Origin: Pogostemon cablin
Lineage: Eukaryota > Streptophyta > Magnoliopsida > Lamiales > Lamiaceae
Direction of reading: 5' to 3'
Assembly (NCBI GenBank): GCA_023678885.1
Contig: CM042958.1
Coordinates: forward strand, 10,534,852 to 10,598,851
DNA: 64,000 nt
This document shows, piece after piece, positions 1 to 12,700 of this stretch (the first letter of the stretch is position 1; each line of letters begins with the position of its first letter). The position numbers and the translations under genes were made by a program. The notes below the pieces were generated by a model. It was not told the origin of the DNA, searched no databases, and was given only the letters and a program-made list of their open reading frames with translations.

Positions 1-479
1 AAATAAAATTGTTGGGAATAATGAATAACGTATAAAAATATAAATAAAGTTGTTGGAATGAATTAAAAGTATATAATATACATAATATATTTTTATTATT
101 AATGGGACGTGTATAAAAATTTACTCCCTCCGTCCCCAATGTATTTCACGTATTGGGGTGTGCGGAGTTTAAGAAAAATTACTTTTTTAATGGATGATGT
201 AAGATAAGGAAGGGGTATTTCTGGAAATGAATAAAATAAAGTGTGTGAGATTAACTTTATGTTTACAGTTAATCACAAACACCTTTTTGTATGAAATTTA
301 AAGATGCAAGGATCAAATATCAAAAAAAAAATTATTAAACTTTACATTTATCATGTTCTTCATCGGAACTAAAAATAAAAATTTGCTTAATAAGTTTTCA
401 AAATTCAAATCCTGCATACATTAACAAATGAAACTTACAATTTCTCAAAAACATATTCTAACATTACAGAGTATATATG

Positions 480-864
480 CAGCCTCCAACAAAACCCCAA
501 TAAGAATCTGTATGGGTCAGAGAAATTGAATACCTGTAACCAGGTATCAATATGCAGAGCAATTCATAGAGCGGATCTTCCTTATTTTTCTCACGAATCG
601 GAGCATGGTATTGCCGATCCATCGTTGGGTCCTCCAGATCTACTGCGAAGTTCTTCGCATCCGACAGATCTGACCATGGATCTTGGGAATCTTGTAGATC
701 AAGGTTTAAAGCTTCAGACGAAGCAAGATCAGACAGTGTCTCCTCCGAATCGACATGAAATAAAGGAGATTCGGTACGATGGTATCATCGAAAGTACCGC
801 AGACAATTATGGACGCCATCTCCGATTCTAAATCGGAGGGCGATTCCGAAATATTAATGCTCAT
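480..864 (-). pseudogene. Decayed acidic ORF, unknown family
   Basis: On the minus strand an ATG at 864-862 opens a frame beginning MSINISESPSDLESEM. It stops at a TAA near 706, but one frame over, from about 773 down to 480, a long acidic Ser/Asp/Glu-rich segment stays open (for example SEETLSDLASSEALNLDLQD). Base composition is higher in GC than the surroundings. The pattern suggests a frameshifted coding exon or a captured gene fragment. I do not recognise the family. It could also be a chance open frame. Confidence 0.3.
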
Positions 865-1954
865 CGGAGACCATCGAAGAATGAGAAAAGAGATATACGT
901 ATGATAGATGCGTGAAATAGAATTGATACAAGAAGATTCTTGGGATAGTTAGATGACTATGGTTCTTACCAAGAAGAAGATCTTTCTGGATGATGAAGAT
1001 GAAAAGTCGAGTAAAGAGAATGAAAAAAAAATCAAGAAAAGATGTTTTTTGGTTTCTTCTGTTGCTGAAAAAAAGGATGTTGCAAAGATTCTTTCTAAAT
1101 TGTTTTTAAGTTTAATTAATTTTAAGTTAATAGTATTATGTTTAATTATGTCTAAATTACTTTTAAGTTTAATTAATTTTGAGTTAACAGCATAGTGTGC
1201 ATAAATACGCTATTTGATTAATTAAATAGTGTACCACGTCTCAATCAAGATAGGAACAGCTCTTTCAAACGCACTGCAAACTTCTTGAATAACGACACGC
1301 TCTTTTAATCCTTGGTGCTTGTTGATTGGTATCCCAGTTAATATCATTTCTCATAATTATATATATAATTCTTTTCACATACTACATATGCATCACGAAT
1401 TCTATAAATTAACTATTTTCAGATTTTGCAGTCAAAAGTTTGAGGTGATTCACATAAATTATTCTAAAAACTTGAATATATTCGTTTAAGAGAAAAAAAA
1501 AATGGTGTGATTTATGTAATTAAGAAAGAGAGAGGTATTTTGAGTAATAGAATAAAAATGGTATGAAATTGTTGATCTTGATAAAATTAAAGTGTGATCA
1601 TTTATTCTGGCGTGTTTTTTTTTTAAAGGAATATAGTATAGCAAAATATATCGTGAATTATTATCGTTTTGAAAATATACAATTGATTTTAGTACTAACC
1701 AATAATAAGAAAAGAGGATGGAGGATAGAAATTGGATAAAAAACTTAATGGCGTAGAGGATGGGTTGAAAAGTCAGCATTGGTGAAGTTGAAATATGACT
1801 TTCAGTCATACACTCATACTATATGCTTTGAAATGTTATTATGACTCCTACTATATGCTTTGAAATGTTATTTAAATATAATTAAATGTTTGAATCGGAT
1901 TCATATAATTAATTATTGATGTATTAGTCTATTGTGAATTGATTTCACAGTAAA

Positions 1955-2193
1955 TACTCTTTCTATCCTGCGTTAAACGTTGATGTTTGCTTTTTATACG
2001 GAGATTAAGAAGTATTGGAATGAGAAATATAATATTTAATGTGTAGTGGATAGTTATATTAGTGTTTTTTGTGAGTCCTATATGGAATTAATAATTATTT
2101 TGTGTGGGTTCTACTTGAAAAAAAAATGTAAATCTTAATTTAGAACAAAGCAAAATGAAAAAGCGTAAATATTAATGTGGAACGGAAGAAGTA
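1955..2193. mobile_element. Stowaway-like MITE
   Basis: The ends TACTCTTTCTATCC and GGAACGGAAGAAGTA are diverged versions of the CTCCCTCCGTCC / GGACGGAGGGAG termini seen elsewhere in the window, flanked by TA. The interior shares 'aatatttaatgtgtagtgg' with the copy at 16077-16325, so these are family members. No coding capacity. Confidence 0.6.
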
Positions 2194-2722
2194 TAAGATA
2201 TAATTAAATATGAAGTTGGACTGCAAGGTTTACAATAGTACTGTAGACCTGATTCATACAAGTTTTTGTTATTATTTAATTATTATTATTATGTAAATCT
2301 TAATGGTTTACTGCATCTTATTACAAAGTAGGCAATGTTTAATGTTTTCATTTTCTATTTAAGATTATGTAATCCATTTTTTTGTTTTATTTGATGTTTA
2401 ATGAAATCGTTTTATATAAACCCCACCTATTACCGTACACCACTTCATACCTCTTACACAATACACTTCACATACATCACCTTCTATCTCTTATACATTG
2501 ATTTAAAATAAAATTACAAATTAAATTCTTAAATTCATTAAATTCAATTAATCTTTAATTCAAATTAATTTGTTATTCTAACTTAAATCCAAAACAAACA
2601 AAGTGTAAAGATAAATATTTATTCTTGAAAATTAGAATATTTAAGGATATACTGTAATTATTTTTATAGTATTTTTTAAAAATAAAATAGTTTCAAACAT
2701 GTTCACGGAAACTCTCTCTTTG

Positions 2723-2803
2723 TATATATACACGTACTATATAATACGACTTACATGTGTGTATATAATCTTCATTCTTCCTTCTTCCTTCTTCCTTTTC
2801 ACT
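2723..2803 (+). promoter_or_regulatory. TATA box and CT-rich leader of the diterpene synthase
   Basis: A TATA-like run at 2723-2730 lies about 95 bp before the ATG at 2825, a plausible distance for a start site near 2755. A pyrimidine-rich CTTCC repeat tract (2771-2803) then falls in the presumed 5' UTR, as in many plant promoters. No transcript evidence is available. Confidence 0.4.
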
Positions 2804-2824
2804 ACTATAACTTAACAAACAAAC

Positions 2825-5800
2825 ATGTCATTTGCTTCTCAATCACATGTCGCCTTTCTACTCCGATGGCCATCTGCCGTTGCTCCGCCACCACCGACTA
2901 GAATTCCGACAACAGCCGCTATTTCTCCTCTCAAACCAGGTCACTATCATTAGTACTTCACAGTATTGTATTCTAATTTTTGGCAGATAATGGCATACAT
3001 TCGGACCAACGATAAATTCTGTATATTATTATTTTACTCTTGTAATTTAATTAACATATACTATACTTTTAAGGAAATGTTCTTTTAAGGAAATGTTCTT
3101 TTAGGTTGGGCCGGAGGGTGGGTAGGGAATGAATGATAATATTTTTATTATTTAAATATTAAAAATTAAAGTTTTATAAAAAAAATTTGGGGGGTGGGGT
3201 AGGTGGTGGGGGTAGGAGTAGGCTGGATGGTAATGTTCAAAATTTTTTTAAAAAAATATATATATATATATATAAATATTTTTTTAATTAATTATTAATT
3301 TTATATTGTATACTTAATATTATCAATTACACAACAATGAAACAGAATGATTTCAAATGACATGATTTGAGTAAAGATTTGAAATCCATTAAAAAACAAC
3401 TAAAAAAATTTAAAATCAAATTTATGATTTGAAATCCATTGATTTAAAATCTTAGATTTATAAATTTATTGATTTCAAGTAGCATCCAAACATAAGAAAT
3501 GTATTTGAGGGAGGGATTTATAAATCCTTTCTCAAATCCTTCCATCCAAACGCAGCCTTAAGTTTTTTATGGTAATTATTTCTTCAAATTCTCCTACTGT
3601 CCATAATTAGCATGCATAAGCAATCACAAATACAACATAAAATTAAAATATTAAAAAAAATACATATAAGGGCATTCATATATATGAGCTTATTTTGGGT
3701 TTGTGGGACGAAAATGTTATTTTTTTTAAAATTTTAAGTTGAAATGATTATTATATTTTAGTATTTTTTATTTTAAGAAACTCTAAAAATAAAATAATAT
3801 ATGAATGAATGAACTAACAGTTGAAAATCTGTGGAAGTATGAATACGATTATTTCCATAAAATTAGCACTAAATCTTATTTTAAGATTATGAAGTCTAAA
3901 TTTTAAAACTTTAACTCTATCGTATAAACTCTGTTAATATTAAACTCAACTCTACATATTGTTTATTTTTAATTAATACAAGTAATCTCAATTTTTAACA
4001 CTAATGCCAAATTAAACAAAAATTTAAAATAATCTCTTGCACACTATTTATAAGGATTGCAAAATCCATTAGATTTTGAAAATTGATTTTCACAATCTAA
4101 TTAGAAAACCATATACTAAAGGTAAAAATTAAACTTTATAAAGATAAAAGATTAATATTTACCACAAATATATCTGTACAACCGACTACATAAAATTGTT
4201 TGCTAAAGTGTATAAATATACATGTTGTAATTATCCGATTTTATTTTTGTGTGATAGCGTAAGAAGCTGTTTCACGACGTTTAATTAATTTTCTATGTTG
4301 AAAAATAGTTAAGTTTAAAAAAAATATAAAAAATGATAACACCCATTTTTATTAATACTAGATTTTTAGACGTGCGTTGCACGTTGCAAGCACGCCAAAT
4401 TTTGCAATGTGATTTTTGTGATTTTTTTTTTTAATTTAAAAGTCTTAATTTTCAGCCAAACAATGAATAGTTAAACTATTTTTTTTAATCGATAAATGTT
4501 AGTAGTAGTTAGTTCATAAAACACTCATGCTCCCCCTTTCTCCAAACTTCCTTATAACTTCCCCCTAATTAGTTATGAGAACCCAATTTGGGTCATTACT
4601 TTAAAATGGTTTTATAGTTTAAGTAGATTGTTTATTAATTTTCCATCATTTCAATTTATCGTGTTAATCGTGTCGCTACTAATGTAGCACACAAAATTGA
4701 AAGGGTTTTTCGTGATTTTTCAAATTTTCATGTATGGGTCGAACCTCCAAACTTTGTGGATGACATTCTCTATCATTGTTCTTCGTGTTATTAATCTATA
4801 ATAATATTTCTATTTTGTTTAAAAAAATTACCCCACGTCAAAACTTCTTTACATGTAATATTTTTTGTTTATAAAATTTCGATCTAATCTTATCAAGATA
4901 TATGTTTGTGTTTTTCATGAATATGTCTCTCTTTTTTAAGAGTAACATAAAATTATTCATAAGAAAATACATGTGTATAGAATATATATACTCCTACTTT
5001 TTTGTTTACCTATTAGCCTTATTAGTTGTCATTACAAAACAAAGTTGATAGAAATTTTATTATTTATGAATTTGAATAAATATATCTCATCATTTGTTGA
5101 GTTCAACTGGCATGTGAGGAATGAATTTTTTTTAAGTATGTTCCCTAATTGCAATTTTGAGAGTTAAATTCATTTTTTGCCCTATAATTAAGCAAAACTT
5201 CGATTTTTGCCCTAAAAAAGATAAGTTGTTCAATTTTACCCTATAACAAATGAATTGTTTCAATTTTTGCCCAATTTCCGCCGGAATCCGCCACGTCATA
5301 CTTCAATTTGGGGATTTTTGGCAGGTCAATCCGACGTGACAATTTTGACTTTTTTTAGCTAATGAATCTGCCACGTCATATCCACATATTTATTTTTTTA
5401 TTTCCAAATATGCCTAATATATTATTAAATTAGATGAGAAACAACTTGTACATATTATCACCGCCGACCTTCAACAGCTACGGGACGAGACACAGTGCAG
5501 CCGACCTTCTGAGCTACGCCGGGAAATATTGATGTAGTGGAACGAGCGAGCGTGGAGAGAATAGTGGTGGGAGCGGAGGGGGCTAGTGGCGTGGTTTTCT
5601 GTGATCGGAAGGAGGGTATCTCCGGGCGATGGGGAAGGATAAGGGGGAGGTATTGGTGCGTGGGGGGCGATTGGAAGCCCCCATCTGCTGCTGCTGAGCG
5701 GAATTTGAGCAAGACCTCACCTGGCGTCGCAGGGGATTCCGATGGCGCACCACTCGCAGTACGTGGGGCAGTTTATGTACGACAACCCGAGAAATAGGAT

Positions 5801-6729
5801 TTCCATAGTGCCGCCGGTGCAGCTGGAACATTCTCTGGTTCAAGTGGTGGGGATAACGACATCGGGGGCGTATCTGGAAGCAGCGTCGAACACGGTGCCA
5901 TTCTTGTCGTAGGCGCACCCGGTGAAGATGAGGTTTCCGGCGAGCTCGGTGACGGTGGCGACTCTGATGGAGAAGATAGTGGGGTCGCAGTCGGCGGGGA
6001 GCTGACATTGGGGGGTCGACAGACATGAGGGAGAACCCAAATGTGCAACTATCTTCTCCGGCTCAATCACATCGAATTTCGCCATTGCCGCCGTTCTTAC
6101 TCCCTGTCTAACTTTCAGTCTGGCCCTCTCCGACGATGGTGTTGATGAAGCCGAGGTAGAGGCACATGAGGGGGTCGTTGTATTTAGAGAGGCGGATGAG
6201 GGATTTGTGGGGGTGGTCGCCAAGCAAGTGGAGGCTCCGATGAAGGGGAGCGGCGTGGTAGCCGCCGGGATTTGGGGATTTCACGTGGTGGCTGCCGGCA
6301 GTTTAGTACTACCTTTTATTTATTTTTTTAATTTAGATGGGATATATGACGTGACATAATTATTGGTTAAAAAAAAGTCAAAATTGCCACGTCGGATTGA
6401 CCTGCTGAAAATCCCCAAATTGAAGTATGACGTGGCGGATTCCGGCGAAAATTGGGCAAAAATTGAAACAATTCATTAGTTATAGGGCAAAATTGAACAA
6501 CTCATATTTTTTAGGGCAAAAATTGAAGTTTTGCTTAGTTATATGACAAAAAATGAATTTAACTCCAATTTCAATGTTACTCACATGATTAATTCTTTTG
6601 TTTCCATGAGCTTTCCTGGAATTCCAAATAAAACTAAATTTTGCCACCTTCTTTTTTCCTAATTTACCCAGTGGTGGCCCTGAGGAGGGGTGAGAAGGAC
6701 GACCGCCCTGGGCCCCAAAAATATATGGG

Positions 6730-6780
<51 letters not shown>

Positions 6781-9700
6781 CTTGATAAAATTATATTTTA
6801 ATAAAATACATATTTTATTTTAGGTTATTAGAGTTTTCAAAAAATTTGGTCCGTCAATCTATTGGACTTGAAAATGGGCCCTATATTTATTTTTATTTAG
6901 ATATTAAAAAGCATGAAACTAATTGTGAGAAAGGAAAAAAGAAAAAGATAATAACATTTATCACAAAGAAGATCACCGAATAAAATTTTTCAAAGAATTT
7001 GGAAGATTCAAAAGATATAATGCTTTAGCAAATAAAGGATATAATGATTAGAATATCTTAGTGAGAGACTTAACATGCATAAAAATACTTCATACATCCA
7101 ATTCTAATGGTTACATTTTCTTTTTGGGCGTCTCATCCTATATTTCTCTTTTTAGCATATGAGACTCACACAAATTAATTATTTCTCTCTCCATGGGCCA
7201 CACATCACACTAATACACCTACTCACTTTACATTAAAATATTATTTCTCTGACCTCAATACACATTAAAATACTATATTCATTAATCCACGTGCAAAAAA
7301 CAAGTGTAACCATAAGGACGGGACGGAAGGAATACTATGGAACATATCACTAATATGAATAGTTTGATTGACTTAAAAATTAGATTAAAAAGAACCATAA
7401 ATAAAGATTTACAAGAACAAATTTCCAAAGAAAAAATACATTGGATACAATTTCTTTTGAGAATAATTGCTATAATAAAATGTCTTGCTAGAAATAAATT
7501 TTTGACTTTTTATAGAAGAAAATAAAGTGTTAATGAAGAAAATAATGAAAACTTTTTAGTTAATAAATATATAAAAAGCAAAGAGGGCCTATTATTTTTA
7601 TTCGTCCTGAACCTCGAAAATGTCAGTATCGGCACTGAATTAAACCTAATTTGCTTATAGCCGATGGACGTGGACAACATAAACCTAATTAAGATGCATC
7701 TTACCAGCGGCAGAATTAACTACATTCAATTCATATCATTGATACCTGGAATTTTTTATATTCTTTCTAATTTATTTGTTCATATTTTGTGAAATTGTCC
7801 TGACATGAGTAAATTAATATTCCAACTGAAGGAGTCTAAACGAAATAAAACAAACTACTGAACATCATATATCTTTTCATCAAAATTGTTAACACACGCT
7901 TTGAACAGTACCATTTGAGAATTCTGTGCACGGCACCATGAAAAAGAGTGTGCATGTTTAAGAATATGAGCTTATGACAACAAAATTTCTTGTAACATTC
8001 TTTTCTTTTAGAGCACGAAAATGTTAATCATATTTTTAGTATTAAATGGGGATATAGCCACCCGTTGATGGAAAAAACTCTATTTGTGATTTGTGAAAGA
8101 CAATGCCATCTCAATACTCATCTCTTTCTCCACATGCATTCCCAAACATGCACTTGCTTGAGAAAATTCGACCATGACTTTATGAAGTATCATGAATCCA
8201 CTAAAGAGATTCCAAATCATGTAGAATTAGGCAGGGATAAAAGCAGCCACATGACAGTTATCATGTCATAAAAGGTGAAATACAACATAATAAAGTACAT
8301 AAAAAAAAAATTGTACCACTCGGATTTCAAAATCGTCCACTCTTACGATGCCAATGAGTAAACAATTGTGCAATAAATTCAAAGCAACAAAACAAAATGA
8401 ATTCAAAGCAAAGTATCAGAATTTAATTCGATTGAATTCTTCTATTAATGGTCATGGTTGTCGTAACAACAAAATCTGTGCACACCATTTTGAATCAAAT
8501 GAATCAATTCATGAATCAAGTCTAGTTATGCTACCATCTTCAGAAGCTTATACAACACCACCATTTCCATCATTTATTTTTGCTAAATCATCCCCAACAA
8601 TTGATGTGTTCCATGAAGAATTTTGGTCTTCACCCGAGGTTGACTCACCCTGAAAGAATGACAAAGAATTTACTTTGAAATTTAACAAATCTAAGGAATT
8701 CTAAAAAGGCTTTCGTATGTTTCCCTATTAACTTCTCAACGATATGCCAAAGAGCTACGTTAAATCAGGCTATAAGTTTTCACTTATCTATCACGTTTAA
8801 ATGAAACACTAACATGAAAAAGATACTGATAAGTCTTACTCTTGGCTCTAGAGAAAGTGTAGGAGGCATTACTCCTTCCCGTGAAAAAACAGGTGACATT
8901 TAAGTGTGACATAGCCATTGTGTCCAGCCCCCATGCAAAACATGATAAAAAATATAAATGAAAAGAGTGTGATAATGGGATTAGTACTGATCAAAGTGTA
9001 AGACGTGATGAAAATGTTAGAAACATAACCTGTTTTGGCTTCGTGTAATGTAAAATTCAATGTCGTGGAATGTTTGAACCTCTTGTTGCTTCCATCTTTA
9101 CCCATAGTTTTTTTTTTCTCAAAAAAAAAAAGAAAAGAAACGTCAGAAAAGTCGAAAGTTAGTGTCAAATTTCTTGCATTGCTCTTTTCTTGATTTATAT
9201 GTGATGCACATGTAGATATTGGAGTGATGTATGAATTTCAAAAGCCTGATCAAAATTAAATTCAAATTAATTAAGAAGTTGGAGTGATGTGGGAATTTTA
9301 AAAGACTCATAATTAAATTCAAATTAATTAAATTGATAATATTAATTTATTAAATTTAATAAGGTTGAAAAATGTAAATTATGAAATATGGTAGAGATAG
9401 TTTAGGAAAAATAAGTTTGCCACTTTTAATATATTAAGACTAATATTGTATGATGTCTTACAAAAAATTCCATGCATTAATATTGTTTGGCATATATACA
9501 TGCAGTCTGCAGATACATGACAAAATAAAATTGTGGTGCTCTAGTGATTAATATAAATATTAATTTCTGCTTTAATATGCATTGCAGGTGATTTTTCCCA
9601 TGGCAGATCATCATTTATGCCCACTTCCATTAAATGTAATGCAATTTCCACATCTCACATCGAAGGTACTTGAAATATCATTTCAGATAAGTCCATATAT

Positions 9701-12700
9701 TATTATTATTATTATTATTATTTACCATGTGTCGCCATTGAGCTGTTGCATATTTGCATACTAGTAAAATTATTCATTAATTTAATTAGATATATACATT
9801 TGCAGAATACAAGTACATGGATGATCATAATCAGAGTGCTTTATTGGAGCATGATGTGAGTATTTGAAACACTTATTTTTACAAATCTTTAACTATTTGA
9901 GTTATTCTGTGGGGCAATGGGTGCACCAATGCACCTGTAGGTTTATAGGGTAAAATTGAAGTAATGGATAATTATTAAATTTATTTTTACTTATGGTATT
10001 TTATTGAGTGGTGATGATTGAATAAAGAATCGATCTGACAGATGAGATTATCTAAATGCACCGGGTGCATTACAGTTAGACTCTTAACTATTACTAACTT
10101 TATTCGAATATATGAAATAGGGTTTGATATCAGACAAGATAAATGAACTAGTGACCAAGATACAATTGATGCTACAAAACATGGATGACGGAGAGATAAG
10201 CATCTCCCCCTATGACACCGCATGGGTGTCGTTGGTGGAGGATGTGGGCGGCAACGGTCGCCCACAGTTTCCTACAAGCCTGGAGTGGATATCGAATAAT
10301 CAGCTCCCCGACGGCTCGTGGGGCGACCCGAATGCCTTTTTGGTGCACGACCGTATCCTCAACACATTGGCATGCGTCGTTGCACTCAAATCCTGGAAAA
10401 TGCACCCCCACAAATGCAATAGAGGTTGGTTTTGCTTTTACTTTTTTCTTTATCTTTATTATATTATAATTATATTGAACCCCCCGTTTTTTTTCTTTGT
10501 CTTTTTTTGAGAAATTGAATATGAGTCTGAGTTGTTAGAAGATTTTCCACAATATAATTTAAAATTATGCCTATGTCACTTACGAAGTGGCCGACTGACC
10601 TAATGTAGACTTTGATTTTTTTCTTACAAGCACCAATTGCTTCTTAGACTTAGCAAGAAGACTATAATAGATACCTTATGAAGAAATTATTAGCTAGTCC
10701 AACTTTAATTTTTTAAATATTAAATATCGTGAGTCATGACGCGTATGATAATTGACCCTAATTTATATTATAATCAAAGTCATGTTAGGTTATTTATAAA
10801 GGTTAATTGCAAAAAAACCACAAACTTTACTCCTATTGTAAATTAATCCTCACTTTTGAGAAATTGCAAAAAAAAAAAAAAATCACAACCTTTAAGTATT
10901 GTTGCAAAAAAATCAAAAAAAAAACCTTAGTAATAGTCACAAATTTTTGCAACAATACTTAAAGGTTGTGGTTTTTTTTGTGTGACTATTACTAAGGTTT
11001 TTTTGGATTTTTTTGCTACAATACTTAAAGGTTGTGATTTTTTTTGTCATTTCTCAAAAGTGGGGATTAATTTACAATAGAAGTAAATTTCGTAGTTTTT
11101 TTTTTTTTTTTTTGCAATTAATCCTATTTATAATTAGTAACTATGGAGAGCACGCACATCCCCGGCATAATTTCATCCTTTTAGACTAATTAAATTGATA
11201 AATGATGTTTTATCATTTCAAATCAAAGTATATGAAAAGTGGGGTGAATGGTGTAACTTCTTAATAAGTAATTGCTAGACACCCTAAATCGATAAAACAC
11301 CATAATGATAATACACTATACGAACAAAGGATGAAATCACAACTACACCTCTAAATTCTGAAGATAAAGATTAAACCATATCAGTAATAAAGAAATGCGT
11401 GAATCATAATATTCCTGTAAATTCTAAAGATAAAGATTATACCATATCAGTAATAAAGAAATACGTGAATCATAATGTTCCATATATCGAGGTTTATATA
11501 GGATATGAACCAAGGATATACATGAATTAGAGGCTGAAATTACAATAATACGTTATATATTCAAGCTAAATCATGAGTGTTTGGTCGATAATTTAATTCT
11601 TGGTAATCAAGTGGGCTAGCTCACCTGGCCACTGGGTTCCTCACTAAGGTGAGTGACTCAGGTTCAATTATTTTTCTACTTTGTTAAAGCTAATTATATA
11701 TTTGATCTAAATTGTAAGAGTAAATGAAGATAATTCTTCATAATTTTTTAAGCATATATGATTTGAAACAAATTAATTAGTGGTAGTAAATGGGGAAATT
11801 AAAAAAATAAGAAATTGGAAATTTGCAGGAGTTAGTTTCGTGAGAGAAAATATATACAGAATGGATGATGAAAAAGAGGAACACATGCCAAATGGATTCG
11901 AAGTGGTATTTCCAGCACTCCTTCAAAAAGCCAAAACCCTAAACATTGATATCCCGTACGAGTTTCCAGGAATACAAAAATTTTATGCCAAAAGAGATTT
12001 AAAATTCGCCAGGTAATTAAGTACATATATAGTATTAAAATATGTAGGTATAGGTATACTAATAATTATACGTATGAACAGGATTCCAATGGATATATTG
12101 CATAGCGTTCCGACAACATTACTATTCAGCTTAGAAGGTGTAGGATGTGGTCTTGATCTGGATTGGGGGAAGCTTCTAGAATTGCAAGCTGCTGATGGTT
12201 CATTTCTCTACTCTCCATCCTCTACTGCCTTTGCACTACAACAAACCAAGGATCAAAAATGCCTCAAATATCTATCTAAACTTGTTCGAAAATTCGATGG
12301 CGGAGTACCCAACGTGTACCCTGTGGACTTGTTCGAACATAATTGGGCAGTTGATCGTCTCCAAAGGCTCGGAATTTCTCGTTATTTTACGCCTGAAATC
12401 AACCAATGTCTTGATTATTCTTATAGGTAATTATTATTTTATATTATATTAGAGGAGTAAGTTAAGATAAGATTATACATATGATTAATAAGTATTTGGA
12501 TATATGATGGATGTGATGCAGATATTGGTCAAATAGTAAAGGGATGTACTCGGCAAGCAATTCCCAGATTCAGGACGTTGATGACACCGCCATGGGATTC
12601 AGGCTTTTGAGACTCAACGGCTACGATGTCTGTACACAAGGGTTTAGGCAATTCGAGGCAGGGGGAGACTTCTTCTGCTTCGCGGGGCAGTCGAGCCAAG

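Larger units (their letters stand above)
1..2824. other. 5' flank of the diterpene synthase gene, no intact gene
   Basis: AT-rich flank. It holds the left end of a Stowaway-like MITE near 123, a decayed minus-strand ORF near 480-864, a fuller Stowaway-like copy at 1955-2193 and the promoter of the cyclase at its right end. A weak open frame at 953-1195 has no recognisable domain and is low complexity. Nothing else here looks coding. Confidence 0.6.

Noticed and set aside
4363..4415. 'gacgtgcgttgcacgttgcaag' segment, reminiscent of transposon termini
   Set aside because: Only one short palindromic segment is present, with no partner end or duplication, so no element can be defined.
5537..6048. 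Several overlapping frames on both strands in the Pack-MULE-like core
   Set aside because: High GC keeps all frames open; only one minus-strand segment looks protein-like, and none makes a complete gene.
8065..9168. Open frames of 68-101 codons in cyclase intron 1
   Set aside because: No domain, no splice context and low-complexity composition; they are most likely chance.
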